A stretch of DNA of 64,000 bases from G013214665 sp964649815. Its GTDB lineage: Bacteria > Pseudomonadota > Alphaproteobacteria > Rhodobacterales > Rhodobacteraceae. The notes below the pieces were generated by a model. That model did no database searches and was not told the DNA's origin. It saw only the letters and a program-made list of their open reading frames with translations. Positions 18,533-27,314 of the stretch are shown here, one piece after another (position 1 is the first letter of the stretch; each line of letters opens with the position of its first letter). The translations under genes were made by a program, and so were the position numbers. The stretch is from positions 17,428 through 81,427 of the forward strand of contig CAZYQC010000009.1 in assembly GCA_964649815.1 (NCBI GenBank), given 5' to 3'.

Positions 18533-19296
18533 TGTTGGACACCCGCGCAGAACACCGTTCCGGTTCAGAGCCGGGATCAGGTGGCCAAAAAGCCTCGGAC
18601 CTTGTCCGGGGCGCTGGCGCTTATGCGGCCACGCGCGCGCGGGTGGAGACTTATTTCGACAAGACCGCCACCAAGACCTGGGAACGGCTGACCTCGGACG
18701 CGCCGGTGTCCAAAATTCGGCAGACGGTTCGCGAAGGGCGCGACCAGATGCGCGCGGTTATTCTGTCGCGTCTGCCGGATGACCTGCACGGGCAGCGCGT
18801 TTTGGACGCGGGCTGTGGGGCGGGGCAAATGACCGAAGCTTTGGCCGCGCGCGGTGCAGAGGTGGTCGCTGTTGATATCTCGCCTGCGCTGGTCACCATC
18901 GCGCGCCAACGCTTGCCGAAAACATTGCAGCGCCAGGTGCAGTTTCATGCGGGCGACATGCTGAGCCCGGATTTGGGTCGCTTTGATCATGTCGTGGCGA
19001 TGGACAGCCTCATTTATTACCGTGCCGCAGATATCGGCGCAGCCTTGGCGGCGCTAGAGCCGCGCGTTCGGGGTGCCACGGTCTTTACGGTTGCGCCGCG
19101 CACGCCTGCATTGATGGCGATGTGGTACGCGGGCAAGGCCTTTCCGAAATCGGATCGCTCGCCAACGATGATCCCGCACACGCGGTCGTCTTTGGCCGAG
19201 GCTGCGCATCAAGCGGGCGCGCGGCGCGTTTTGCGCCCGGTCGAGCGTGTCGCCCGCGGATTTTACATATCTGAGGCCTTGGAGAGCCGGTCATGA
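18532..19296 (+). CDS. bchM: Magnesium-protoporphyrin IX O-methyltransferase
   Basis: SAM-dependent methylation of the C13 propionate of Mg-protoporphyrin IX. The 254-residue protein has the SAM motif VLDAGCGAGQMTEALAARGA, then VVAVDIS. The ATG at 18532 overlaps the bchL stop; the downstream overlap with lhaA is ATGA. Its product is the substrate of AcsF further along the same operon. Confidence 0.95.
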   Translation: MLDTRAEHRSGSEPGSGGQKASDLVRGAGAYAATRARVETYFDKTATKTWERLTSDAPVSKIRQTVREGRDQMRAVILSRLPDDLHGQRVLDAGCGAGQMTEALAARGAEVVAVDISPALVTIARQRLPKTLQRQVQFHAGDMLSPDLGRFDHVVAMDSLIYYRAADIGAALAALEPRVRGATVFTVAPRTPALMAMWYAGKAFPKSDRSPTMIPHTRSSLAEAAHQAGARRVLRPVERVARGFYISEALESRS

Positions 19297-20708
19297 AGAT
19301 TGCAGCGAAATATCTGCCGTTTTCGGACGCTGCATCGGACACGTTGCCGATGGGCCAGCTGTTGCGCCTGTCGTTGTTCCAAGTGTCGGTGGGCATGGCG
19401 ACGGTCATGCTGCTTGGTACGCTGAACCGGGTGATGATCGTTGAGATGGGCGTGCCTGCGATGGTCGTGGCCTTTATGATCGCCCTGCCGGTTCTGATCG
19501 CGCCGTTTCGGGCGCTGTTGGGCTTTCGCTCGGACACGTATCGCTCGGCGATTGGGTGGAAACGTATCCCCTACATTTGGTTCGGCTCTTTGTGGCAATT
19601 CGGCGGATTGGCCGTCATGCCGTTTGCCCTGCTTGTCTTGGGCGGCGGGCCGACCCATGAGATCCCCTTCGCTGGAGAGATCCTCGCCGCGCTCGCATTT
19701 TTGATGACGGGCCTGGGCATTCACATGACCCAGACGGCGGGTTTGGCGTTGGCTTCGGACCGGGCAACTGATGAGACGCGGCCGCGCGTTGTTGCATTGC
19801 TCTATGTGATGTTCTTGGTCGGCATGGGTGTGTCGTCCTTGATCATCGGTGGATTGCTAAGCGATTACAGTGCGTTACGCCTAATTCGCGTGGTGCAAGG
19901 CGCCGCTGTCGTCACCCTCTTGCTCAACCTCATTGCCTTGTGGCGGCAGGAAAACGTGCGACCCATGAGCCGTGAAGAACGGGCCGCAGCGCGGCCGCTT
20001 TTCTCGCGCGCGATGGCCGATCTGAGCCAGGGTGGCCAAGCCGGACGGCTGTTGGCTTGCGTGTTCGTCGGCACCGTGGCCTTTAACATGCAGGATGTGT
20101 TGTTAGAGCCTTACGGCGGCGAAATTCTGGGCCTCTCGGTGGCGGCGACCACGGTTTTGACGGCGCTCTGGGCCGCTGGCGCACTGGTCGGCTTTATCTG
20201 GGCCGGGGCGCGGCTTGCGCGTGGCTCGAATTCTTACCGCCTGGCGGGCGGCGGCATCTTGGCGGGCATTTGGGCCTTTTCGATGGTCATTTTCGCGGCG
20301 CCAATGCAGATCAACGGCCTGTTTTATGCAGGCGCTTTCCTGATCGGATATGGCGGCGGGCTGTTTGCGGTTTCCACGCTGACGGCCGCGATGACCATGC
20401 CGATGGGCCATACCGCAGGCCGCGGATTGGCCTTGGGTGCATGGGGCGCGGCCCAAGCAACGGCTGCAGGGCTTGCCATCGCTTTGGGCGGTGCCCTGCG
20501 GGATTGGATTGGCGCCATCGCGGAATCCGGTGCCTGGGGCGAGACGCTCGCCACGCCCGCGACGGGTTACTCTTTCGTTTATCACACCGAGATTGGCTTG
20601 CTTTTTGCCACGCTCGTGATCCTGGGACCATTAGTGCGCAGGTCTGGTCCCCTCACCCCACCGAAATCGGACCCCCGGCCCCTTGGGCTGGCCGATTTCC
20701 CAACATGA
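19293..20708 (+). CDS. lhaA: LhaA, light-harvesting 1 assembly factor (PucC family)
   Basis: Polytopic membrane protein of the PucC/BCD family, 471 residues with about 12 helices. LhaA supports LH1 assembly, possibly by delivering bacteriochlorophyll. Identified by family features (Leu-rich first helix LLRLSLFQVSVGMATVML, WKRIPYIWFG) and by its place just before puhA. It is coupled to bchM by a 4-bp overlap. Confidence 0.93.
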   Translation: MKIAAKYLPFSDAASDTLPMGQLLRLSLFQVSVGMATVMLLGTLNRVMIVEMGVPAMVVAFMIALPVLIAPFRALLGFRSDTYRSAIGWKRIPYIWFGSLWQFGGLAVMPFALLVLGGGPTHEIPFAGEILAALAFLMTGLGIHMTQTAGLALASDRATDETRPRVVALLYVMFLVGMGVSSLIIGGLLSDYSALRLIRVVQGAAVVTLLLNLIALWRQENVRPMSREERAAARPLFSRAMADLSQGGQAGRLLACVFVGTVAFNMQDVLLEPYGGEILGLSVAATTVLTALWAAGALVGFIWAGARLARGSNSYRLAGGGILAGIWAFSMVIFAAPMQINGLFYAGAFLIGYGGGLFAVSTLTAAMTMPMGHTAGRGLALGAWGAAQATAAGLAIALGGALRDWIGAIAESGAWGETLATPATGYSFVYHTEIGLLFATLVILGPLVRRSGPLTPPKSDPRPLGLADFPT

Positions 20709-20734
20709 CACCGCTCTGACAGGAGGAATACGGT

Positions 20735-21502
20735 ATGGATTTAACATTCTTTGGGGGGATAGACCTGGCGGCCGTCGCGCTATGGCTGTTTTACCTCTTT
20801 TTTGCGGGGCTGGTTATCTGGCTCCAGCGCGAAAACATGCGCGAAGGTTATCCGATGGAGGATGAGACCGGCGCCGAAAGCGCCAATCAAGGGCCTTATC
20901 CAATCCCCTACGACAAAACCTTCAAGCTGCCGCATGGCCGTGGCGAAGTGACCGTGCCGTCCGGTCAAAGGGGCGACCGGGATGACCTGGCTCTGGCGCC
21001 AGGCGCACCCGGCGATCCGTTGACACCGACAGGTGATCCGATGATGGACGGTGTTGGACCGGCGTCTTGGGCGCCACGCCGTGATGTGCCGGAACTGGAT
21101 GGCCACGGGCATCCAAAGATCGTTCCCATGTCTGGCCATAGCGATTTCCACGTTTCTGCTGGGCGGGATCCACGGGGCAAACCGGTGATGGCCGGTGACG
21201 GTGAAACCGTCGGTACGATCAGCGACATGTGGATCGACGCAGCCGAACAGATGGTTCGCTATCTCGAAATCGATCTCGACGCCAAATGGGGCGACGGCAA
21301 GCGTTTGGTCCCGATGACCTTGACCCGGATCAAGTCGGATCACGTCAAGATCAGCTCAATCTACGGCAAGCATTTCGCGACTGTGCCCAGCACCGCCAGC
21401 ATGAGCCAAGTGACCCTCCTCGAGGAAGAGAAGATCTCGGCCTACTACGCCGGGGGCAAGCTTTATGCGGACCAGCGCCGCAGCGAGCCGCCGATATCCT
21501 AA
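20735..21502 (+). CDS. puhA: Photosynthetic reaction centre H subunit
   Basis: H subunit capping the cytoplasmic face of the PufLM reaction centre and shaping the proton path to QB. The 255-residue protein has a single N-terminal membrane helix (residues about 10-30) followed by a soluble domain with the PRC-barrel region (KPVMAGDGETVGTISDMW). A strong AGGAGGAATA ribosome site precedes the ATG. First of the puh genes. Confidence 0.97.
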   Translation: MDLTFFGGIDLAAVALWLFYLFFAGLVIWLQRENMREGYPMEDETGAESANQGPYPIPYDKTFKLPHGRGEVTVPSGQRGDRDDLALAPGAPGDPLTPTGDPMMDGVGPASWAPRRDVPELDGHGHPKIVPMSGHSDFHVSAGRDPRGKPVMAGDGETVGTISDMWIDAAEQMVRYLEIDLDAKWGDGKRLVPMTLTRIKSDHVKISSIYGKHFATVPSTASMSQVTLLEEEKISAYYAGGKLYADQRRSEPPIS

Positions 21503-21568
21503 GTGCCACCGCTCTGGCGGCGTGCGCCGCCGCCAGAGCCAACTCAACCATCAAGGAGGAAGTGCGCC

Positions 21569-22204
21569 ATGTCCGACCACGATGATTTTGCTTTTGAACC
21601 CATCAAAGGCCTGCCAGAGCGATTGCCCGCAGGCGAAGAGATCCTTTGGCAAGGCAAACCCAACTGGATGGCTCTCGCGCGGGAAAGCCTGCTGCTCAAT
21701 TGGGTGATCGGATACTTCTTGTTGTTGGCGCTTTGGCGCTTTGGCGTCACCTATGACACACTGACACTGGACCGGGCGATAAATGGCACGGTGCCATTTC
21801 TTGTCTTGGGGCTCTTGGCGGCTGGCCTGATCATGCTGATCGCATGGATTCAGGCACGCGTGACGGTGTACACAATCACGAATGCCCGGGTTGTTCTGCG
21901 CATTGGCGCGGCGCTCACATTGTCGCTGAACCTGCCGTTCACCAAGATCGAAGCTGCATCGCTGGATCAGCGCAAGCGCGGCACCGGAACAATCGCTCTG
22001 CAGACGACCGATAAGACCAAGATCAGCTATCTTGTTCTCTGGCCGCACATGCGGCCCTGGAAGATGAACCCAGCACAGCCCGCGCTGCGCTGCATCGACG
22101 ACGCTCAATCCGTGGCCAGGCTCCTGGCCGATGCTGCGGATGCGCGCCTCAGCCAACCTCAGATCGAACGTCAGCCCTTGGGCGACGCCGTCGCGGCGGA
22201 GTGA
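21569..22204 (+). CDS. puhB: Reaction-centre assembly protein PuhB
   Basis: Membrane protein needed for efficient reaction-centre assembly in Rhodobacter. The 211-residue product has an N-terminal soluble stretch and two membrane segments (about 45-65 and 75-95), then a PH-like bPH2 region (VTVYTITNARVVLRIG). Start chosen at 21569 behind AAGGAGGA; the frame is open upstream but not homologous. Confidence 0.93.
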   Translation: MSDHDDFAFEPIKGLPERLPAGEEILWQGKPNWMALARESLLLNWVIGYFLLLALWRFGVTYDTLTLDRAINGTVPFLVLGLLAAGLIMLIAWIQARVTVYTITNARVVLRIGAALTLSLNLPFTKIEAASLDQRKRGTGTIALQTTDKTKISYLVLWPHMRPWKMNPAQPALRCIDDAQSVARLLADAADARLSQPQIERQPLGDAVAAE

Positions 22205-22210
22205 TTGATC

Positions 22211-22705
22211 ATGAGCGACACGCATCACACCCCTGCCAATTTCCGAACACCCTCGGATGATTTGATCCCACGCTGGTTACAGCGGGTCATTCTGGGCCTG
22301 TGTCTGACCGTTTTGGCCCTCGTCAGCTTTGCCAAGATCACAGACCGCCCGCTCGAGGCCGTCCCGGCCAACACGCCGGTCTTGTCTGAGGTCCACGTGG
22401 TGCTCGCGGCGCAAAGCGACGGTGCCACACAGATCTACGCCCCTGGCGGCGACCTTTTGGTTGACCTGCCCTCTACCAAAGCCGGGTTCATTTCCGGCAT
22501 TGTCCGCGTTTTGGAACGGCAACGCGGCCTGTCCAAAATCGCCATGTCCGAACCAGTCGCGCTGCAATTGCGCGACGGCGGCCGCATCACGCTCGTCGAT
22601 CCTTCGACGGGCTGGTCGGTCGAGCTGAAAAGCTACGGCGCCAACAACACCCGAGCCTTCGCCACGCTCTTGGGTGTGCCCACTCCAGCAGAAGGAAGCC
22701 ACTGA
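22211..22705 (+). CDS. puhC: Photosynthetic complex assembly protein PuhC
   Basis: Single-span membrane protein (164 residues; helix about 17-40) with a periplasmic domain. PuhC is required for optimal LH1-RC core assembly. The start at 22211 (MSDTHHTP) follows GGAGTGA; an ATT-preceded extension is unlikely. Its stop shares a base with the next small gene. Confidence 0.9.
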   Translation: MSDTHHTPANFRTPSDDLIPRWLQRVILGLCLTVLALVSFAKITDRPLEAVPANTPVLSEVHVVLAAQSDGATQIYAPGGDLLVDLPSTKAGFISGIVRVLERQRGLSKIAMSEPVALQLRDGGRITLVDPSTGWSVELKSYGANNTRAFATLLGVPTPAEGSH

Positions 22706-23001
22706 TGGGATTACTAACTCGCGAAACCGAACGCGCGCCTTGCACGGTCGAGATCTCACATAAGTTTGAGAGCCTTCACGCGCATGTGCGTTTCAACAAC
22801 GGAGCCGTCGTTTACCCAGGAGACGAAGTCCAAGTCCAAGGCCCCGAGATCATGGCGCCATTTGGGGAAATCGTCACCGAAGAGCGCGAGGCAATCATCA
22901 CACGCGCCTCTCGGCTCGAGCGGCTCTGGACCCGCTTGACCGGCGATCTCGAGGTCATGGAGCTTTGCGAATTTTCATTCTCCGAGGAGGTGACGCTATG
23001 A
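22705..23001 (+). CDS. Conserved small PGC protein between puhC and acsF, function unknown
   Basis: A 98-residue soluble protein with no signal peptide or membrane helix. I do not recognise a domain. A small gene at this place is common in proteobacterial PGCs that carry acsF, so it may assist AcsF or puh-complex assembly; that is inference. It is tightly coupled on both sides: one-base overlap with puhC and ATGA overlap with acsF. Confidence 0.8.
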   Translation: MGLLTRETERAPCTVEISHKFESLHAHVRFNNGAVVYPGDEVQVQGPEIMAPFGEIVTEEREAIITRASRLERLWTRLTGDLEVMELCEFSFSEEVTL

Positions 23002-24113
23002 ACATGCAGATCAAACACTCCGCCGACGCGACCACCGTCGAAGAAGGCCTGGCCATTCAGGAAGAGCTGGCAAAGTTCGACAGCGACGCTGCAACTGCTC
23101 TGGCGATGAAAAACACATTGCTCACGCCCCGGTTCTACACGACCGACTTTGATGAGCTTGATGCAATCGATGTCTCATCTGTGCGCGAAGATTGGGACAA
23201 ACTGATCGACCAGATGGTCAGCGACCCCAACAAAGGGCATTTCAAGAAAAATGAGGATTGGGATCACGTCGATTGGGACGGTATGGACCCGCATCTGAAA
23301 AAAGAGTTCATTGATTTTCTGGTCTCTTCCTGCACGGCCGAGTTCTCGGGCTGTGTGCTCTACAAAGAGATGAAGCGCCGCGGAAATAACGACGATATCA
23401 CGCAGCTCTTTCAACTGATGGCCCGCGACGAAGCGCGCCATGCGGGCTTTATCAACGATGCCCTGCGCGAAGCCGGCATCGCCGTGAATTTGGGCTTTCT
23501 GACCCAGAAGAAAAAATACACCTACTTTCGGCCGAAATTCATCTACTACGCGACCTATCTCAGCGAAAAGATCGGCTATGCGCGTTACATCACGATTTTC
23601 CGGCACCTGCAGGAAAATCCTCAGCATCGTTTCCATCCGATTTTCAAATGGTTCGAGGAATGGTGCAATGATGAGTTCTCGCACGGCGAAGCTTTTGCCC
23701 TGTTGATGAAAACCGACCCGAAACTGACGTCGGGCATCAACGTTTACTGGATCAAATTCTTCCTGACAGCGGTTTACGCGACGATGTATGTCCGCGATCA
23801 CCAGCGCCCTGCCTTTCACGAGGCCTTGGGCGTTGATCCCGATTGGTATGCCTATGAGGTCTTCACCAAGACCTCAAAGCTCAGCGAACAGATTTTCCCG
23901 ATCACGCTCGACATCGACCACCCGCGCTGGCAACCCACGCTCGAGGCGCTCTATCGCGCGAACGCGGATCTGGCTGAAGCGACGGAGAACAATCAAACGA
24001 TGCGCAAAATCGGTGCGCAGCTGCGCGCGGGATGGGCCTTTGTAAAGCTGATCACGATCCCCGCCAAGTCGCACCAAGTGCCAGAAAGCACCCGCCTGGA
24101 GCCAGCCTATTGA
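22998..24113 (+). CDS. acsF: Mg-protoporphyrin IX monomethyl ester oxidative cyclase (aerobic)
   Basis: O2-dependent di-iron enzyme that closes the isocyclic ring E of chlorophylls. The 371-residue protein carries two ExxH di-iron motifs: Glu145-Ala-Arg-His148 (DEARHAG) and Glu226-Phe-Ser-His229 (DEFSHGE). Start at 22998 with GAGGAGG upstream, in preference to a frame extension. It makes bacteriochlorophyll synthesis oxygen-requiring unless bchE exists elsewhere; bchE is not in this window. A tandem repeat follows directly after the stop. Confidence 0.97.
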   Translation: MNMQIKHSADATTVEEGLAIQEELAKFDSDAATALAMKNTLLTPRFYTTDFDELDAIDVSSVREDWDKLIDQMVSDPNKGHFKKNEDWDHVDWDGMDPHLKKEFIDFLVSSCTAEFSGCVLYKEMKRRGNNDDITQLFQLMARDEARHAGFINDALREAGIAVNLGFLTQKKKYTYFRPKFIYYATYLSEKIGYARYITIFRHLQENPQHRFHPIFKWFEEWCNDEFSHGEAFALLMKTDPKLTSGINVYWIKFFLTAVYATMYVRDHQRPAFHEALGVDPDWYAYEVFTKTSKLSEQIFPITLDIDHPRWQPTLEALYRANADLAEATENNQTMRKIGAQLRAGWAFVKLITIPAKSHQVPESTRLEPAY

Positions 24114-24139
24114 CCCCCACCCCAGGCATACCATCCGGC

Positions 24140-24668
24140 CCCACCCCGGGCCTGACCCCCGCCCCGGCCCCGACCCGGGGCCTCGCCACCCCCGGCGCAC
24201 CACACGCCGCTGTTGGCGCATCACGTCAGACCCCGGATCAAGTCCGGGGAGGGTTCCTGGAGGGCCAAACCTACAAACCAAACCCCGCCCCGGGCCTGAC
24301 CCGGGGCCCCGCCACCCCAAACGCACCACACGCCGCCGCTGGCGCATCACGTCAGACCCCGGATCAAGTCCGGGGAGGGTTCCTGGCGGGCCAAACCTAC
24401 AAACCAAACCCCGCCCCGGGCCCGACCCGGGGCCTCGCCACCCCCGGCGCACCACACGCCGCTGTTGGCGCTTCACGTCGGACCCCGGATCAAGTNNNNN
24501 NNNNNNNNNNNNNNNNNNNNNNNNNNNNNNNNNNNNNNNNNNNNNNNNNNNNNNNNNNNNNNNNNNNNNNNNNNNNNNNNNNNNNNNNNNNNNNNCCCCC
24601 GGCGCACCACACGCCGCTGTTGGCGCTTCACGTCGGACCCCGGATCAAGTTCGCGGAGGGTCACACGC
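24140..24668. repeat. 126-bp tandem repeat array between acsF and puhE
   Basis: Units recur with GCACCACACGCC at 24197, 24323, 24449 and, beyond the gap, 24603; the visible period is 126 bp. Each full unit contains two GC palindromes, CCCCGGATCAAGTCCGGGG and CCCCGGG-CCTGA-CCCGGGG type. The period is 42 codons, so one frame stays open throughout, but the peptide is Pro/Ala/Gly-rich and resembles no protein. No gene in these 555 bases. Copy number is uncertain because of the gap. Confidence 0.9.
24496..24595. other. Assembly gap (100 N)
   Basis: Exactly 100 N residues sit inside the tandem repeat, so this is a scaffold join of unknown true length. The array probably collapsed or broke the assembly here. 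Confidence 0.97.
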
Positions 24669-25478
24669 ATGACCCCTTGGTACGCTGCTCTCGTTGCTCT
24701 TTTTGTCTGGTGGTTTTCGACCGGGCTCATTCTGATGATGGTCAAGCGGGCCGATCAGAATGGCCCGACGGCCCGTCAGAACGCGACGTTGGCAAGCGTG
24801 CCGCTTCTTGCCGCTGGCATCCTTGGCTTTTGGTGGTCGCTGCCCGAGGAAAACCTGCTTGGCGTCTACATCGCTTTTTTGTCTGCCCTTGCGATCTGGG
24901 GTTGGATCGAGATTTCCTTCCTGACCGGCGTCATCACCGGCCCATCGCGCGCGTCGTCAAAAGGCGCGACATCCCAAGGCGATCGCTTTTGGCAAGCCTT
25001 CGCAACCGTTGCCTATCACGAGCTTTTGCTGGCCGCTGTTCTCGTCGCTTTGTTCGCGCTGGCCCAGGACGCGCCCAATATCTTTGGCAAATGGACCTTT
25101 GCGATCCTCTTTTTTGCCAGGATATCTGCCAAACTGAACCTCTTTCTTGGCGTCCCGCGGGTCCATACGGACTTCCTCCCGCAGGCGCTTGAACATCTCC
25201 AAAGCCACTTCGGCCCGCGCCGGATGTCCTGGCTTTTCCCTGTATCCGTCACTGGATTGACGGCGGCTATCTTCTGCTGGGTGCATCTCTTGCTCACCAC
25301 GCAGGCCGCTTACAAGGTCGAAGGCTTTGCCCTGTTGACCGCACTGACTGCGTTGGCCCTTCTTGAACATTGGGTAATGGTTCTTCCCATTCCCGATGAA
25401 CGCCTCTGGCGCTGGATGTTGCCAACTCCGAAACCCACACAAGATCAAAAGACCCAAGGGGGACATCATGGACTTTGA
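24669..25478 (+). CDS. puhE: Photosynthetic complex assembly protein 2 (PuhE)
   Basis: Multi-span inner-membrane protein, 269 residues, with about seven hydrophobic segments. PuhE loss alters core-complex and pigment levels in Rhodobacter. The family is recognised from the pattern FWWSLPEE and YHELLLAA, and from its position before hemA. GGAGGG at 24655-24660, eight bases before the ATG, comes from the last, decayed repeat unit. It overlaps hemA by 11 bp. Confidence 0.9.
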   Translation: MTPWYAALVALFVWWFSTGLILMMVKRADQNGPTARQNATLASVPLLAAGILGFWWSLPEENLLGVYIAFLSALAIWGWIEISFLTGVITGPSRASSKGATSQGDRFWQAFATVAYHELLLAAVLVALFALAQDAPNIFGKWTFAILFFARISAKLNLFLGVPRVHTDFLPQALEHLQSHFGPRRMSWLFPVSVTGLTAAIFCWVHLLLTTQAAYKVEGFALLTALTALALLEHWVMVLPIPDERLWRWMLPTPKPTQDQKTQGGHHGL

Positions 25479-26682
25479 TGCGTTGTTCCAAACACAACTG
25501 ACCACGCTGAAAGAGGAAGGCAATTATCGCATTTTTGCCGAGCTCGAACGCCTCAGCGGCTCCTTTCCACGTGCCAAGTGTCACGACGATGATGCGCCTG
25601 ATCACGTGACCGTTTGGTGCTCTAACGACTACTTGGGCATGGGCCAGCATCCCAAGGTGACGGCCGCGATGAAAGACACCATCGACAGCTGCGGCGCTGG
25701 CGCCGGTGGCACACGCAACATCTCTGGGACGAACCACGCCCACAAGCTGCTCGAAGCAGAGCTCGCCGACCTGCACGGCAAGCAAAGCGCACTGCTTTTT
25801 ACCTCGGGCTACGTGTCAAACTGGGCGGCCCTGTCGACCCTCGGCAGTCGCCTGCCCGACGCGGTGATCCTCTCAGACGAGCTCAATCACGCCTCGATGA
25901 TCGAAGGCATCCGCCACGCCCGCTGCCAAAAGGTCATCTGGAAGCACAACGACCCCGAAGACCTCGACCGCAAGCTGGCTGCCTTGCCTGCAAACGCACC
26001 TAAAATCGTCGCCTTTGAATCGGTTTATTCGATGGATGGCGACATCTGCCCGATGGCCGAAATTGTCGAAGTCGCCGAAAAGCACGGCGCGATGACCTAT
26101 CTCGACGAGGTTCACGCCGTTGGCCTCTACGGGCCTCGCGGCGGCGGCATTTCTGAACGCGAAGGTCTCGCCGATCGGATCACATTGATCGAAGGCACGC
26201 TTGGCAAAGCATACGGCGTCGTTGGCGGTTATGTGACCGGTTCCGAGGCGCTGTGCGATTTTATCCGCTCTTTCGCGTCGGGCTTTATTTTCACCACGGC
26301 CCTGCCCCCTGCTGTTGCCGCAGCGGCGCGGGTCTCCATCCAGCATCTCAAAAACAGCGATGAAGAACGTCGCGCGCAGCGTGAGCGGGTCGCCTATCTG
26401 CGCAAACGCCTGGACCAAGAGGGCATCCCCCACCTGGAAAACCCAAGCCATATCATCCCCGTGATGATCAAAGACCCGGTCAAATGCCGTATGATTTCAG
26501 ACTACCTGTTGCAGCAATACGGCATCTACGTGCAGCCCATCAATTATCCCACTGTGCCCAAAGGCACCGAGCGTCTGCGCTTTACCCCCTCCCCCTTCCA
26601 CAGCTTTGATGACATCGATCATCTGGTGCTGGCTCTCAAAGACCTTTGGAAGCAATGCGCGATCAGCCACGCGGTCGCATAA
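25468..26682 (+). CDS. hemA: 5-aminolevulinate synthase
   Basis: PLP enzyme condensing glycine and succinyl-CoA to 5-aminolevulinate, the first step of alphaproteobacterial tetrapyrrole synthesis. The 404-residue protein has the glycine-rich GAGAGGTRNISG and the PLP-binding Lys247 in TLGKAYG. Start at 25468 (MDFDALFQ), overlapping the puhE end. Its place in the PGC lets precursor supply be co-regulated with pigment demand; a second copy elsewhere in the genome is possible. Confidence 0.97.
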   Translation: MDFDALFQTQLTTLKEEGNYRIFAELERLSGSFPRAKCHDDDAPDHVTVWCSNDYLGMGQHPKVTAAMKDTIDSCGAGAGGTRNISGTNHAHKLLEAELADLHGKQSALLFTSGYVSNWAALSTLGSRLPDAVILSDELNHASMIEGIRHARCQKVIWKHNDPEDLDRKLAALPANAPKIVAFESVYSMDGDICPMAEIVEVAEKHGAMTYLDEVHAVGLYGPRGGGISEREGLADRITLIEGTLGKAYGVVGGYVTGSEALCDFIRSFASGFIFTTALPPAVAAAARVSIQHLKNSDEERRAQRERVAYLRKRLDQEGIPHLENPSHIIPVMIKDPVKCRMISDYLLQQYGIYVQPINYPTVPKGTERLRFTPSPFHSFDDIDHLVLALKDLWKQCAISHAVA

Positions 26683-26788
26683 CCGACCTGTGAGATGAAT
26701 TGAGAATAAATTGGGGATTTGACGTGTTTACCTTTGAGAAAGGCGCACTAACTCGACCGCTAAAGAATTTCGGAAGGAGACCAATTCG

Positions 26789-27289
26789 ATGAAACAAACC
26801 CGCCGCGAACACCTCGCCCTTTTGGGTGGCACCATCGCCGCTGCAACACTTCCAGCCGCTGCGATGGCAGAGGATGGACCAACAACCCACATCGTCGAGA
26901 TGCTGAATGTTGACCCCGATGACAAGAAACAGCGTCAGGTCTTTAAGCCTGCGGTCATTCACGTCAAGCCGGGCGATACCGTCAAATTCATGCCGGTTGA
27001 CCGTGGCCACAACGCCGAGTCTGACGAAGACATGATGCCAGAAGGCGGCGAAATGTTCGAAGGCAAGATCAACAAGGAAATCGAAGTCACCTACACGACA
27101 GACGGCTGCTATGGCTACTATTGTAAGCCGCACCGCTCGGTCGGCATGGTCGGCTTGGTTCTTGTTGGCGATGCGGCTGCAAGCCTCGAAGAGGCCAAAG
27201 GCGTCCGCCAGCGCGGCAAAGCCAAGCAGCGCTACAAAGACTACTTTGAACAGGCTGACGCAATCTTGGCCGAGGCATCCTCGAGCTAA
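26789..27289 (+). CDS. Pseudoazurin (blue copper protein)
   Basis: Periplasmic electron carrier. The 166-residue precursor has a Tat-like leader (TRREHLALLGG) with an AMA-type cleavage region near residue 27. The type 1 copper ligands are His74 (RGHN), Cys112, His115 and Met120 in YCKPHRSVGM. Two C-terminal helices, as in pseudoazurins, follow the cupredoxin barrel. AAGGAGACC precedes the ATG. A cytochrome gene is often found at this spot in PGCs; here the copper protein may donate electrons to the reaction centre or act in respiration/denitrification (inference). Confidence 0.93.
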   Translation: MKQTRREHLALLGGTIAAATLPAAAMAEDGPTTHIVEMLNVDPDDKKQRQVFKPAVIHVKPGDTVKFMPVDRGHNAESDEDMMPEGGEMFEGKINKEIEVTYTTDGCYGYYCKPHRSVGMVGLVLVGDAAASLEEAKGVRQRGKAKQRYKDYFEQADAILAEASSS

Positions 27290-27314
27290 GCTGCACGCAC
27301 ACAAATTCTCTGGA

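Noticed and set aside
24140..24668. CRISPR array
   Set aside because: Units are contiguous 126-bp copies without unique spacers, and there are no cas genes.
24032..25192. 386-codon frame through the tandem repeat
   Set aside because: Open only because the 126-bp period is divisible by three; its peptide repeats are not protein-like and it clashes with acsF and puhE.
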